NCBI RefSeq assembly: GCF_018986435.1
Contig: NZ_JAHMIN010000024.1
Location: 48,560 to 112,559, forward strand
DNA: 64,000 bases
Direction of reading: 5' to 3'
DNA from: Hahella sp. HN01
GTDB taxonomy: Bacteria; Pseudomonadota; Gammaproteobacteria; Pseudomonadales; Oleiphilaceae
Below the pieces are notes generated by a model. That model searched no databases, had not been told where the DNA came from, and saw only the letters and a program-made list of their open reading frames with translations. The translations under genes were made by a program, and so were the position numbers. Positions 8,989-17,703 of the stretch are shown here, in pieces. Positions within the stretch are counted from its first letter, which is position 1; each line of letters begins with the position of its first letter.

Positions 8989-10263
8989 ATGGCGAGATTC
9001 CTTTACACACTCATTTACTACTTGATTCTTCCTCTAATTCTAGCCCGTCTTTACTGGCGAGGTCGCGCGGCGCCCGCTTATCGGTTACGTTGGCGGGAGC
9101 GTTTAGGATGGTTCAAGGCGCCGGGGTTCGCACAACGGCCGCTCTGGGTTCATAGTGTCTCTGTTGGTGAAACGGTTGCGGCGGCGCTGTTGGTGAATCG
9201 TCTTCTGAAGGAGCATCCGGAACGTCCTATTGTCGTGACCACCATGACGCCCACTGGCTCGGAGAGGGTGAAGGCGTTATTTGGCGATCGCGTATTTCAT
9301 GTCTACGCCCCTTATGATCTTCCCGGTCCTATTATGCGTTTTTTGCGCCGCCTGAATCCCAGCGCTCTAATCATTATGGAAACGGAGCTATGGCCCAACT
9401 GGATAGCTCTATGCGCGGCGCAAGGCGTTCCCACAGTGGTGGCCAATGCGCGGCTTTCAGAGCGTTCCGCCAAGGGGTATGGCAAAGTCTCCGCCATAAC
9501 GCGACCGATGCTGCAAAAGCTGTCCTGGGTGGCGGCGCAAAATGCTGTGGATGGCGGTCGTTTTGTGGCCTTGGGCTTGCCTCAGGAGCGTCTCAGCGTC
9601 ACCGGAAGCATTAAATTCGATATCAGCGTGAGCGAAGAGCTGCGTGCGCAGAGCCTGGCGCTTCGAGACGCTTGGGGTGGACCCAAACGCTTCGTTTGGG
9701 TGGCCGGAAGCACTCATGAAGGCGAAGACGCTGTGATTCTGGCGGCGCATCAACAACTGTTGGCGCATCGTCCTGATGCGCTCCTGGTGATTGTTCCCAG
9801 ACATCCTGAGCGCTTCGATAAAGTGGGCGAGGATATCCTGCGGGCGGGGCTACGTATGGTCAGGCGCAGCAGTAATGCAACAGTAACCCCGGATACGCAG
9901 GTTTTACTCGGCGACACCATGGGGGAACTGCTGCGCTTTTACGCCGCAGCGGACTTGGCTTTTGTCGGCGGAAGCCTGGTCGATACGGGAGGGCATAACC
10001 CCTTGGAGCCCGCGGCAGTGGGTAAACCTGTATTGATGGGGCCGGCCGTGTTCAATTTTGCGGATATCTGCGCGCAACTGGAGCAGGCGCAAGGTCTACG
10101 TTTTGTTGAACGGGGAACGCTGGAAGACGTTTTATTGGCGTTGTGTGACGATGATGCAGCTAGGCTCCGTATGGGCGAGGCGGCGTCTAAAGTCGTCAAT
10201 GATAATCGTGGGGCCCTGGATCGACTACTGGAAGGCGTTCTACAGCAAGCGCCTCAGCGTTGA
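8989..10263 (+). CDS. waaA: 3-deoxy-D-manno-octulosonic acid (Kdo) transferase
   Basis: WaaA (KdtA) transfers Kdo from CMP-Kdo to lipid IVA in lipopolysaccharide inner-core synthesis, at the cytoplasmic face of the inner membrane. The 424-residue length is normal. It begins with a membrane anchor (YTLIYYLILPLILARLYW). It contains LWVHSVSVGET, TTMTPTGSERV, METELWPN and the C-terminal GGSLVDTGGHNPLEPAA, all hallmarks of the family. The ATG at 8989 has a weak AGCGG upstream. It converges on tolC, with a bidirectional terminator between. Confidence 0.97.
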   Translation: MARFLYTLIYYLILPLILARLYWRGRAAPAYRLRWRERLGWFKAPGFAQRPLWVHSVSVGETVAAALLVNRLLKEHPERPIVVTTMTPTGSERVKALFGDRVFHVYAPYDLPGPIMRFLRRLNPSALIIMETELWPNWIALCAAQGVPTVVANARLSERSAKGYGKVSAITRPMLQKLSWVAAQNAVDGGRFVALGLPQERLSVTGSIKFDISVSEELRAQSLALRDAWGGPKRFVWVAGSTHEGEDAVILAAHQQLLAHRPDALLVIVPRHPERFDKVGEDILRAGLRMVRRSSNATVTPDTQVLLGDTMGELLRFYAAADLAFVGGSLVDTGGHNPLEPAAVGKPVLMGPAVFNFADICAQLEQAQGLRFVERGTLEDVLLALCDDDAARLRMGEAASKVVNDNRGALDRLLEGVLQQAPQR

Positions 10264-10277
10264 TCATCAGGTAAACT

Positions 10278-10306
10278 AAAAAGCCGCAACTTAGTGCGGC
10301 TTTTTT
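10278..10306. terminator. Bidirectional intrinsic terminator between waaA and tolC
   Basis: AAAAGCCGCA and TGCGGCTTTT form a 10-bp stem around a short loop, with a T run following on the plus strand and an A run preceding it. The hairpin can therefore end both rightward waaA and leftward tolC transcripts. It lies 15 bases past the waaA stop codon. Confidence 0.85.
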
Positions 10307-10321
10307 AATGCTTGCAGAGGG

Positions 10322-11650
10322 TTAACGGGTCAATACGTTGACTGGCTCCGCCAACCACTTGTTCAGCTCATTGATGTCGTTGACCGACAAGACGCCAGCG
10401 GTTTGCTTGAACGACAGCGTATTCAGAACGAAGTCGTAACGCGCGTTGGCGTAGTTGCTGAGGGATGCGTAATAGCGGCGTTCTGAATCCAGAACTTCGA
10501 CGATATTGCGCGTACCCACATCATAGCCGGCGCGAGTCGCCTGCAGCGCGCTCTCGGAAGAAATGATTTCCTGTTTGCGAGCTTGGATCGACTCAATATT
10601 GGTCTGCAGCGTCCGATAAAGACTGCGCAGTTGCAGACGAATATTACGCTGAGCGGTATTCAACGACTGCTCCGCTTGTTCCAGACGATAGCTTGCTTGA
10701 CGCACGCCGGACTGGGTCGCTCCGCCGGTATAGATTGGAACGGAAAGATTTAAAGATACTGACAAATCATTGCTGCGTTCATCCGCTGCGCCACGGCCAT
10801 CGGACTCACTGAAGCCATAGCTCGCTTTAGCGTCGAGGGTCGGGTAATGACCGGCTTTTTGGGCGGAAACGCTGCTTTGCGCGCTTTGCACGCTCCAACT
10901 GGCCGCCAAAACCTGAGGGTTGTTGGCGAACGCTGTTTCTTCCCATTTCACCGCAGAGTCGGGCGATACCTGCACAACAGGTAGGCTTTCGCTGAGCACC
11001 TGCACGGTATCGGTGTAGTCTCCGGTGATGCGCTGCAGGCTTTCTAATGCAACGTCCAGCTGTCCTTGAGCGTTGATGCGCGAGACTTTGCCTGAGTCAT
11101 AGGTCGCTTTGGACTCATGCACCTCAGTAATGGCGATCAATCCAACTTCAAAGCGCTCTTTCGCTTGCTCCCACTGGCGCTGAAAAGCTTCTTCCGCGCG
11201 CTTGGCGGTAGTCAGGTTGTCCCAGGCGCGTAGTACGCCGAAATAGGCGTCAGCGGTGCGGAACAGTAAATCCTGCTCTGCGCTGCGCAGGTCTTCATCG
11301 GCGCGGTTACGGGAGTATTTGCTGGCTTGATAACTGTAGTATGTGTCTAGCTTCAATAACGGTTGGGTCAATGTGACTTCGCCGCCCTGGCTGACGTAAC
11401 TGTCATCCGGGGTGAGCCGAGTGTCCACGTCATGGTGGGCGACGCTGGCGCCAGCGCCGACACTGGGCATCAATCCCGCACGGGTTTGGATGACACTTTC
11501 TGCTTCCGCATTCCTTCCCGCCAGAGCGGCCGCCAGCTCAGAATCATATTGCAGGGCTTTATTGTAGGCGGTGGCGAGATCCATGGCTTGAGTGGAGGCG
11601 CTAAGGCATAGCGCCCCGATTGAGATAAGCAATTTGCTTGGTCGGAACAT
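10322..11650 (-). CDS. tolC: TolC family outer-membrane efflux channel
   Basis: TolC forms the trimeric outer-membrane and periplasmic tunnel for type I secretion and tripartite efflux pumps. The 442-residue protein has a signal peptide (MFRPSKLLISIGALCLSAST, then QAMDL). It shows the two-repeat helical architecture with ALQYDSELAAA near the start and the matching region AGYDVGTRNIVEVLDSERRYY near residue 360. I chose the ATG at 11650 with AGAGGGG upstream over a GTG at 11662, which lies almost on the ribosome site. It is divergent from nudF, as in E. coli. Confidence 0.94.
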   Translation of the reverse strand: MFRPSKLLISIGALCLSASTQAMDLATAYNKALQYDSELAAALAGRNAEAESVIQTRAGLMPSVGAGASVAHHDVDTRLTPDDSYVSQGGEVTLTQPLLKLDTYYSYQASKYSRNRADEDLRSAEQDLLFRTADAYFGVLRAWDNLTTAKRAEEAFQRQWEQAKERFEVGLIAITEVHESKATYDSGKVSRINAQGQLDVALESLQRITGDYTDTVQVLSESLPVVQVSPDSAVKWEETAFANNPQVLAASWSVQSAQSSVSAQKAGHYPTLDAKASYGFSESDGRGAADERSNDLSVSLNLSVPIYTGGATQSGVRQASYRLEQAEQSLNTAQRNIRLQLRSLYRTLQTNIESIQARKQEIISSESALQATRAGYDVGTRNIVEVLDSERRYYASLSNYANARYDFVLNTLSFKQTAGVLSVNDINELNKWLAEPVNVLTR

Positions 11651-12048
11651 AACGTCGGGCACCCCTCTTTAACAGTCCGGGTTGTGTGGAGTAAACACTT
11701 GAAAATTCGTATGAATTAAAAATGCCGCACAGTTTAACGCAGAATGCGTCTCATTAGATCACGAAGTGTGGAAATAAAACATTACGTATGTATACGGTGA
11801 TTACATGGGGCGGTATCTTCGGTTATTTATAGGCTCCGCGCAATAGCGCTCAGGTGAGGTGGCGCGGCATGGTCTACACTGCTAACTCGCTTTGAACTCA
11901 AAACTTGGCGGCCTTAAGTCCGGATTAGAAGCGGTAAAGCCATTGCAATCGAAAATGGTTTAACATGAAATAATTGCGCTTATCTGAGCGAAAACCCGCG
12001 TCGGAAAAGGCGATACAAAATCCGGATACTATGAGCGAGAGGTGAAAG
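11651..12048. promoter_or_regulatory. Divergent tolC/nudF control region
   Basis: This region of about 390 bases separates two divergent genes and holds no convincing ORF. It must contain promoters in both directions. A perfect 12-base palindrome CGTAT-GT-ATACG (11785-11796) is an operator candidate. On the nudF side, TTGCAA and TGAAAT separated by 17 bases (around 11944-11972) are a weak -35/-10 pair. No thiC gene or TPP riboswitch is present beside tolC. Confidence 0.45.
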
Positions 12049-12696
12049 GTGAAGCAGGATACCCAGAAACTGCCAGCGGACAGTCAATTTGGTAAGGACG
12101 ATGTGGAAGTGATTTCCAGGCAGACTGGCTATCAGGGATTCTTTTCTATCCAGAAACTCGAACTCAGACACAAGTTGTTCGCGGGCGCCTGGTCTGAGCC
12201 GATTCGCCGGGAGCTGTTTGTGCGCGGCGGCGCCACTTGCATGCTTCCTTATGACCCGGTGCGTGATCAGGTGGTGCTGTGTGAGCAGTTTCGTATTGGC
12301 GCTCTATATGAAGGCTCATCGCCCTGGTTGATGGAGCTGGTGGCGGGAATCAATGAGGAAGGCGAAACGCCTGAAAGCGTTGCGTGTCGTGAAGCTCAGG
12401 AAGAGGCGGGACTGGAAGTGAAGGCTCTGCGTAAAATTCGCCATTACCTGCCGTCTCCCGGCGGAAGCTCGGAATCCATTGATCTGTTTTGTGGCTTGGT
12501 GAATGCGGAAGGGGTTGAGGGGCTGTATGGATTGCCCCATGAAGGAGAGGATATTCGCGTACACGTGGTGAGCCGCGAGCAGGCTTATGCATGGGTGGAA
12601 AGTGGGCGCATCAAGGATGCAGCGGGAATCATTGCGTTACAGTGGCTACAATTGAACCGCGAGCAATTGCTGGCGGAGTGGCGTGAGTTTTTATGA
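12049..12696 (+). CDS. nudF: ADP-ribose pyrophosphatase (Nudix)
   Basis: Hydrolyses ADP-ribose to AMP and ribose 5-phosphate. The 215-residue protein carries a full Nudix box (GINEEGETPESVACREAQEEAGL: G-x5-E-x7-REAQEEAGL) and the family start region in which the N-terminus packs for dimerisation (FSIQKLELRHKLFAG). The start is GTG at 12049 with AGAGG six bases upstream; an ATG at 12031 runs into a stop at once. It is first in the nudF-yqiB-cpdA-yqiA order known from E. coli, beside divergent tolC. Confidence 0.94.
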   Translation: MKQDTQKLPADSQFGKDDVEVISRQTGYQGFFSIQKLELRHKLFAGAWSEPIRRELFVRGGATCMLPYDPVRDQVVLCEQFRIGALYEGSSPWLMELVAGINEEGETPESVACREAQEEAGLEVKALRKIRHYLPSPGGSSESIDLFCGLVNAEGVEGLYGLPHEGEDIRVHVVSREQAYAWVESGRIKDAAGIIALQWLQLNREQLLAEWREFL

Positions 12697-12733
12697 GATG
12701 ATGATTTAAGACTTCAATTACGAAGGAGAATGC

Positions 12734-13177
12734 GTGAAACAACGGTACGTGCCAGACATCGCCCAATTCGGAGCTATCTGCGAGGCGAATTACTTTCGCC
12801 TGAGCAAGCTCGTCGCCGATAGGGAAGCCGGCTCGGAGGTCACCTATTCGCTGCATAATCATGCAGCCTATCTGGGGTTAATCCGTATAAAGGTACTGGA
12901 AGCCAGTCGTTATACTAACCTCTTGTTTTTGGAACAGGTTCACGCAATTGGTCGATGGGTGAATAACCCTCAGTTAACCGTTCGGATATATCACGACGCG
13001 CGTATGGCGGAAGTCATCAGCGCGGTGAATCATGCGCGAGTAGAGGCGGTGAACGATTATCCTAACGGCAAAATGCATTTGCCTGATGAAAAACTGCAGC
13101 TAAACCAGTTTCTTTCCGAGTGGCTGAATTATTGTCTTCACCATGGCCATTCGACGGAAGAGCTGAGAGACTTATAA
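12734..13177 (+). CDS. yqiB: YqiB-type DUF1249 family protein
   Basis: A 147-residue protein of the DUF1249 family, with no established biochemical role. It begins MKQRYVPDIAQFGAICEANYFRL, contains VLEASRYTNLLFLEQ, and ends in a charged region with NQFLSEWLNYCLHHGH. The start is GTG at 12734 with a strong AAGGAG upstream. It lies between nudF and cpdA, 37 bases after nudF, matching the E. coli yqiB position. That position and the sequence together make the assignment good. Confidence 0.88.
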   Translation: MKQRYVPDIAQFGAICEANYFRLSKLVADREAGSEVTYSLHNHAAYLGLIRIKVLEASRYTNLLFLEQVHAIGRWVNNPQLTVRIYHDARMAEVISAVNHARVEAVNDYPNGKMHLPDEKLQLNQFLSEWLNYCLHHGHSTEELRDL

Positions 13178-13182
13178 TCCCT

Positions 13183-13201
13183 CCGGCTCAATGTTAGCCG
13201 G
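13183..13201 (+). other. Hairpin between yqiB and cpdA
   Basis: CCGGCT (13183-13188) pairs with AGCCGG (13196-13201) around a 7-base loop, starting six bases after the yqiB stop. No T run follows, so termination is uncertain. The remaining 180 bases before cpdA are AT-rich and may hold a separate cpdA promoter. Confidence 0.4.
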
Positions 13202-13385
13202 CTGATTCAGGGACGAGTAAACAGCCGGTGACGGGCCAAAAGTGTCTGATTGTTGTGAAATAACACAAATTTCAATGATTATGTGACTGACTAACTGGAA
13301 AATGTCCATATCCGGCATATATTTTTTATAAGTAAGCAAAAGGATTTTCCCGTAACAACTCACTCAGACTGCGGCGGATGATGAG

Positions 13386-14189
13386 GTGGCGTCAGACAAC
13401 AACCAAGCGTTAACCGTTATTCAGGTAACTGATTCCCATCTGCGGCGGGAACCGGACGGCACTCTATTGGGTATGAACACCCGGCGTAGTCTGGACGCGG
13501 TGTTGTCGCTTGTGCGCGCCAATCACGAGAACCCGGATTTTGTGCTCGCCACCGGCGACATTGCGCAGGATGGGTCAACAGAGGCGTATGAATGCTTCCA
13601 CGAGAAAATGCTGCCGTTTCAGTGTCCGATTTACTGGTTTTCAGGCAATCATGATGACCCGGGCGTCATGGCCAAAGCGGTGCGAAATCCCGAGTGTCTG
13701 GCCAAGGTGAAAATTTTCGGTCCCTGGAAACTGATCTTTCTCGACTCCTCTGTTCGACGCAAGGTATATGGCAAGTTGGCCAAAAAAGAGTTGCAGTTAT
13801 TGAAAGCGGAGCTGGAGAAAGATCAGGACAAACACGTGATCATCTGTTTCCATCATCACCCTGTCGATGTGAACTGCGCTTGGCTGGACACCATTGGGTT
13901 GCATAATCGGGATGATTTCTTCTCTGTGATCGACGCTTATGATCATGTCCGGCTGATACTTTGGGGGCACATTCACCAGGAATATGACCAGATGCGCAAT
14001 GGCGTGCGGCTTCTGGCGACGCCGTCCACCTGCGTGCAATTCAAGCCTTACAGCGAGGATTTCGCGGTGGACAATCTGGCGCCGGGATATCGTTGGTTGA
14101 AGCTGTATCCTGATGGACGGGTAGACACTTCCGTCGTGCGGGCCAGTCATATTGAGTTCGAGGTGGACCTCTCCAGTAAAGGCTATTGA
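13386..14189 (+). CDS. cpdA: 3',5'-cyclic-AMP phosphodiesterase
   Basis: CpdA hydrolyses cAMP to AMP and lowers CRP signalling. The 267-residue metallophosphoesterase shows the metal-binding series TDSHL, ATGDIAQDG, FSGNHDDP, CFHHHPVD and GHIHQEY. The start is GTG at 13386; its ribosome site is weak, so the exact start is less certain than the identity. Its position between yqiB and yqiA matches E. coli. Other class III phosphodiesterases look alike, but the context supports CpdA. Confidence 0.92.
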   Translation: MASDNNQALTVIQVTDSHLRREPDGTLLGMNTRRSLDAVLSLVRANHENPDFVLATGDIAQDGSTEAYECFHEKMLPFQCPIYWFSGNHDDPGVMAKAVRNPECLAKVKIFGPWKLIFLDSSVRRKVYGKLAKKELQLLKAELEKDQDKHVIICFHHHPVDVNCAWLDTIGLHNRDDFFSVIDAYDHVRLILWGHIHQEYDQMRNGVRLLATPSTCVQFKPYSEDFAVDNLAPGYRWLKLYPDGRVDTSVVRASHIEFEVDLSSKGY

Positions 14190-14241
14190 GCGTGGGCTCT
14201 TGCCGCCGTCATGACGACTTTCCTCTAGTTTGCGAGTATTG

Positions 14242-14835
14242 ATGAATCATTCCTGTATTCTTTATTTACATGGCTTTAACAGCTCTCCGCAGTCTTTTAA
14301 AGCGCAGTGCGCCAAACAATGGCTTTCCCAAACTCATCCGAGCTTAGAGCTTGCTATTCCCGATCTGCATTATTCGCCTTTAGCGGCGATGGAGCGATTG
14401 GAGAGAGAGTATTTCGCAGGAAACGATAGGCCTCTGGGAGTCATCGGCAGCTCGCTGGGGGGCTACTACGCGGCTTATCTGCACCATAAATATGGTGTTT
14501 CCGCGGCATTGATTAATCCCGCGGTCAGACCCTATGATCTGCTGGAAGGATACTTGGGGGTGAATAAAAATCTCTATACGGGCGAAGAGTACTTGCTGGA
14601 GCCTCACCACATGGATGAGTTGCTGGCGCTGGATTCTCCTCCTCCGGCTACAGGAGAGCGTGTTTATACCTTACTGCAGACCGGCGACGCCACTTTGAAC
14701 TACCGTGAGGCGGCGCTGAAGTTCTCCGCCTGCGCGCTCTGGGTGCAACCCGGCGGGTCGCATGAGTTCGAGGATTTCGAGCGGGTTTTGCCCAGTATCG
14801 TAAATTTTTTTCTATCGTCTACAATCCAGAAATGA
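14242..14835 (+). CDS. yqiA: YqiA-type alpha/beta-hydrolase (esterase)
   Basis: A 197-residue alpha/beta-hydrolase of the YqiA/UPF0227 type. It has an oxyanion-region motif LYLHGFNSSPQS, a nucleophile elbow GSSLGGYYA with the catalytic serine, and a C-terminal GSHEFEDF with the catalytic histidine. E. coli YqiA shows esterase activity on short acyl esters; the natural substrate is unknown. The ATG at 14242 is preferred over a TTG at 14230. In E. coli parE follows; here a gcvH follows instead. Confidence 0.9.
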   Translation: MNHSCILYLHGFNSSPQSFKAQCAKQWLSQTHPSLELAIPDLHYSPLAAMERLEREYFAGNDRPLGVIGSSLGGYYAAYLHHKYGVSAALINPAVRPYDLLEGYLGVNKNLYTGEEYLLEPHHMDELLALDSPPPATGERVYTLLQTGDATLNYREAALKFSACALWVQPGGSHEFEDFERVLPSIVNFFLSSTIQK

Positions 14836-14926
14836 CGATAAAAGGATTTTAATAACGCAAACCTACGTATGTCCGTATAAAATACCCGAATATTAACCTA
14901 ATGAATTGACAAAGAAGGGTCAAAAG

Positions 14927-15322
14927 ATGAGCAGCGTTCCAAGTGAACTGAAATACAGCCCCACTCACGAATGGGTGTTGTTGGAAGACAACGGCGTGGT
15001 GACTGTAGGCATTACCGATCACGCTCAGGATTTATTGGGTGACATCGTGTTTGTCGAGCTGCCTGAAGTCGGAGCGGAACTGGGCGCAGGCGACAACGCT
15101 GGTGTCGTAGAGTCCGTCAAGGCCGCATCTGACATCTACTCGCCGGTCACCGGGGAAGTGGTGGAAGTTAATGAGGCGCTGCAAGAGTCTCCAGAGCTGG
15201 TCAACAGCGACCCTTACAACGATGGCTGGCTCTTCAAAATCAAGATCGCCGACGTTAAAGAGCTGGAAGGCATGATGGATGCCGAAGCTTACACAGCACA
15301 GTGTGAAGCGGAAGAAGGCTGA
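14927..15322 (+). CDS. gcvH: Glycine cleavage system H protein
   Basis: GcvH carries the lipoyl group that shuttles the methylamine intermediate between the P, T and L proteins. The 131-residue length is normal. It shows [12 protein letters not shown] at the start and [14 protein letters not shown], with the lipoyl-bearing lysine in SVKAAS. The ATG at 14927 has AGAAGGG upstream. It stands alone: gcvT and gcvP are not in the window. A 91-base AT-rich spacer separates it from yqiA, too short for a glycine riboswitch, and none is recognisable. Confidence 0.96.
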   Translation: MSSVPSELKYSPTHEWVLLEDNGVVTVGITDHAQDLLGDIVFVELPEVGAELGAGDNAGVVESVKAASDIYSPVTGEVVEVNEALQESPELVNSDPYNDGWLFKIKIADVKELEGMMDAEAYTAQCEAEEG

Positions 15323-15347
15323 TTCGCCGGCTTGATTTACAATGCAT

Positions 15348-15370
15348 GCGTCCGGGATGCCCCCGGGCGC
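15348..15370. terminator. GC-rich hairpin between convergent gcvH and the HDOD gene
   Basis: GCGTCCGGG (15348-15356) pairs with CCCGGGCGC (15362-15370), a 9-bp stem with one G-T wobble and a 5-base loop. It lies between two convergent genes. There is no T run on either side, so it may act with Rho or as an RNA-stabilising end. Confidence 0.42.
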
Positions 15371-15388
15371 TGCTTGATTCTCGAATGT

Positions 15389-16264
15389 TTAGCGGTAGTT
15401 GCTGACGCTGACGCCCATTTCTGAAAACGACTCCTTCATCTCATCCACGTCGTAGTTGGTTAACCCCACGAACTCCAAAACATCTTTTTGGATACGGTTC
15501 CATTCATGGTCCTCCGATTGCCTGCCAAGCACGTGGAAATTTCCGCAGATGTGTTCGGATATCTTCAGTACCGCCAATATGGTTTTTTTCTCCGGATTGC
15601 GGCTTTCCCGGTCGCCAAAGATCCTCTCTGCGCTGTGATGCTCTGCAATGGCTTCGCAGAGGTGTTTGGGCAGATTCCAGGATTTGGCGGTGTAGTAGCC
15701 GACTACCGCATGATTAGTGTTCAGGCGCTCGTTCTCAGTTTCCGTGATGCGTATATCCGCGTGACTGTATGCTTCTTCAACCACCTGCAGATAGTTGGGG
15801 AAACGCTGAATCATCAGAGGAATGCCGCAGTTATGAAACAGCCCTAACAGATAAGCCTCATCCGGGGACTGGTAACCGATTTTCTTGGCGATATTGGCCG
15901 AGATGCTGGAAATATCGTTAGCGGTATCCCAGAAGCGAGTGAGCTCCACGATATGCTCATCGGACATCTCGCCCTTGATGGAAATGCCGTTGATGATGTT
16001 GACCACACTCTTTAGTCCTAAAAGAGAAACCGCCTGGGCGATAGACGCAATCTTGTTGGACAGGCCGAACATGGGGGAATTAACGAACTTCAACACTGTG
16101 CCGGCGAGCCCCACATCCTGACTGATAAGCTGGGCGATACGGCTGATATCCGGGTCGGGCATCACCTGTTCCATTTGAATATCCACCAGTATTTGCGGCT
16201 GCGGCGGTATTTTTATTCCCTGCAGAATATGCTGGATTTGCTCTTCGTTGAGTTCGGTGCTCAT
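15389..16264 (-). CDS. HDOD domain signalling protein
   Basis: A 291-residue protein with one HDOD domain (about 20-220), a catalytically inactive relative of HD phosphohydrolases used in signal transduction. It shows IPPQPQILVDIQ at the start, ISRIAQLISQDVGLAGTVLKFVNSPMFG, and LFHNCGIPLM where an active HD enzyme would carry its metal ligands. A further HAVVGYYTAKSWNLP follows. The ATG at 16264 has AGGAG seven bases upstream; an in-frame extension to 16303 is unlikely. It is a single gene, and its partner is unknown. Confidence 0.88.
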   Translation of the reverse strand: MSTELNEEQIQHILQGIKIPPQPQILVDIQMEQVMPDPDISRIAQLISQDVGLAGTVLKFVNSPMFGLSNKIASIAQAVSLLGLKSVVNIINGISIKGEMSDEHIVELTRFWDTANDISSISANIAKKIGYQSPDEAYLLGLFHNCGIPLMIQRFPNYLQVVEEAYSHADIRITETENERLNTNHAVVGYYTAKSWNLPKHLCEAIAEHHSAERIFGDRESRNPEKKTILAVLKISEHICGNFHVLGRQSEDHEWNRIQKDVLEFVGLTNYDVDEMKESFSEMGVSVSNYR

Positions 16265-16456
16265 GAGGACTCCTATGTGAATACAGCGGATGCGACGCCG
16301 CAAATTTAAGTTTAGTCCAACTGATAAAGTCCGGGGTGTTGATGATGGCGAGCCTGACCGATATTAAGCGGCTTTGAGAGGGCTTTATCAGTTATAATCC
16401 GCGCCGTTTTATCGAATCACCAGCGCCAGCGGCGCAGCAACTAATGAGGGGCGAAT

Positions 16457-17650
16457 ATGGATGCGGGCGTACTGCGTTTACGGGAAAATGCCGACAAGCG
16501 GCTTCGTAGCGGGCATTTGTGGGTATACAGCAACGAAATCGATATTCAGAAAACGCCACTGACTGAATTGGCTGCGGGGCAACCTGTCGTTATCGAAAAC
16601 GCAAAGGGAAAACCGCTGGCGGCGGCCTTTGCTAATCCTCACGCGTTGATTTGCGCACGCATAGTCAGCCGCAGCCCCAAATTGTTTCTCTCTCGCTCCT
16701 TGCTGAAAAAGCGGATGCAGGCGGCGGACGAATGGCGTAGTCATTTGTTCGGAACCCCGCATTATCGGATGGTGTTTGGCGACAGCGATGGGCTGCCAGG
16801 TTTGGTGATTGACCGTTTCGGCGCTGACTTTGTAGCGCAAATCTCCACAGCGGGAATGGAGCTGTTCAAGGACGATGTCGTCGATATCCTCAAAAATAAT
16901 TTTTCCGCTCGCACTGTGATCCTGAAAAATGACGGCAAGATGCGTGAAGTGGAAGGACTGGAGCGCTATACCCAGTGTTTTGGAGATGAGATTGAAACGC
17001 TGGAAGTGATTGAAAACGGCGTAACTATGTCTGCGCCTGCCCAGGGTGGCCAAAAAACGGGATGGTTCTATGATCATCGCCCCAATCGCGCCGCTCTGTT
17101 TCCCTGGGTGAAAGGCAAGCGCGTACTGGACTTGTTCAGTTACGTGGGCGGTTGGGGTGTGCAGACCCTGGCCAATGGCGCGGAATCCGTCACCTTCGTC
17201 GACTCATCTGAAAGCGCATTGGAATGGGCCCAGCGAAACTGCCGCCTGCAGATGGAAAATCCGCCATGCCGTTTTATCCGTGAAGATGCTTTCAATGCAT
17301 TGGAAAATCTGTGTCAGGAAAAAGAAAAGTTTGATGTGGTGATTGTCGATCCGCCTGCGCTGATACCTCGTCGCAAAGATCAAAAGCAAGGCGAGCGGGC
17401 TTATCAGCGTTTGAATCAGATGGCGCTGCGATTGACGGCTCCTGGCGGCATGCTGATGTCAGCTTCTTGTTCCATGCATCTTTCTTCTGAGCGCCTGAGA
17501 GATATCCTGCGAGCATCGGCGCGAGAAGTCGATCGTACGGCGCAATTGATATTCCAAGGCGGGCAGGGCGCGGATCATCCGATTCTCCCGGCGATACCTG
17601 AGACGGACTACATCAAGGCCATGCTGCTGCGCGTTACGCCGACTTTGTAA
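16457..17650 (+). CDS. rlmI: 23S rRNA (cytosine-1962-C5)-methyltransferase
   Basis: RlmI methylates C5 of cytosine 1962 of 23S rRNA using SAM. The 397-residue protein has an N-terminal PUA-like domain (LRLRENADKRLRSGHLWVYSNEI), a middle domain with MVFGDSDGLPGLVIDRF, and a Rossmann methyltransferase domain. The last has VLDLFSYVGGWG for SAM binding, VIVDPPALIPR, and a cysteine in ASCSMHLS that fits the second catalytic position. The ATG at 16457 has GAGGGG upstream. Close relatives of unknown target exist, so the precise base is by homology. Confidence 0.91.
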   Translation: MDAGVLRLRENADKRLRSGHLWVYSNEIDIQKTPLTELAAGQPVVIENAKGKPLAAAFANPHALICARIVSRSPKLFLSRSLLKKRMQAADEWRSHLFGTPHYRMVFGDSDGLPGLVIDRFGADFVAQISTAGMELFKDDVVDILKNNFSARTVILKNDGKMREVEGLERYTQCFGDEIETLEVIENGVTMSAPAQGGQKTGWFYDHRPNRAALFPWVKGKRVLDLFSYVGGWGVQTLANGAESVTFVDSSESALEWAQRNCRLQMENPPCRFIREDAFNALENLCQEKEKFDVVIVDPPALIPRRKDQKQGERAYQRLNQMALRLTAPGGMLMSASCSMHLSSERLRDILRASAREVDRTAQLIFQGGQGADHPILPAIPETDYIKAMLLRVTPTL

Positions 17651-17669
17651 AGGTTGCCTGGAAGGAGTG

Positions 17670-17691
17670 ATGGCCGGAGTCATCCGGCCAT
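17670..17691. terminator. Hairpin between convergent rlmI and the imelysin-like gene
   Basis: ATGGCCGGA (17670-17678) and TCCGGCCAT (17683-17691) form a perfect 9-bp stem with a 4-base loop. It sits centrally in the 53-base gap between convergent stop codons. It lacks a T run, but its placement suggests it ends or protects both transcripts. Confidence 0.45.
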
Positions 17692-17703
17692 GAGAATGCA
17701 GTC

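Noticed and set aside
14836..14926. Glycine riboswitch upstream of gcvH
   Set aside because: Only 91 bases are available and no conserved aptamer core is visible.
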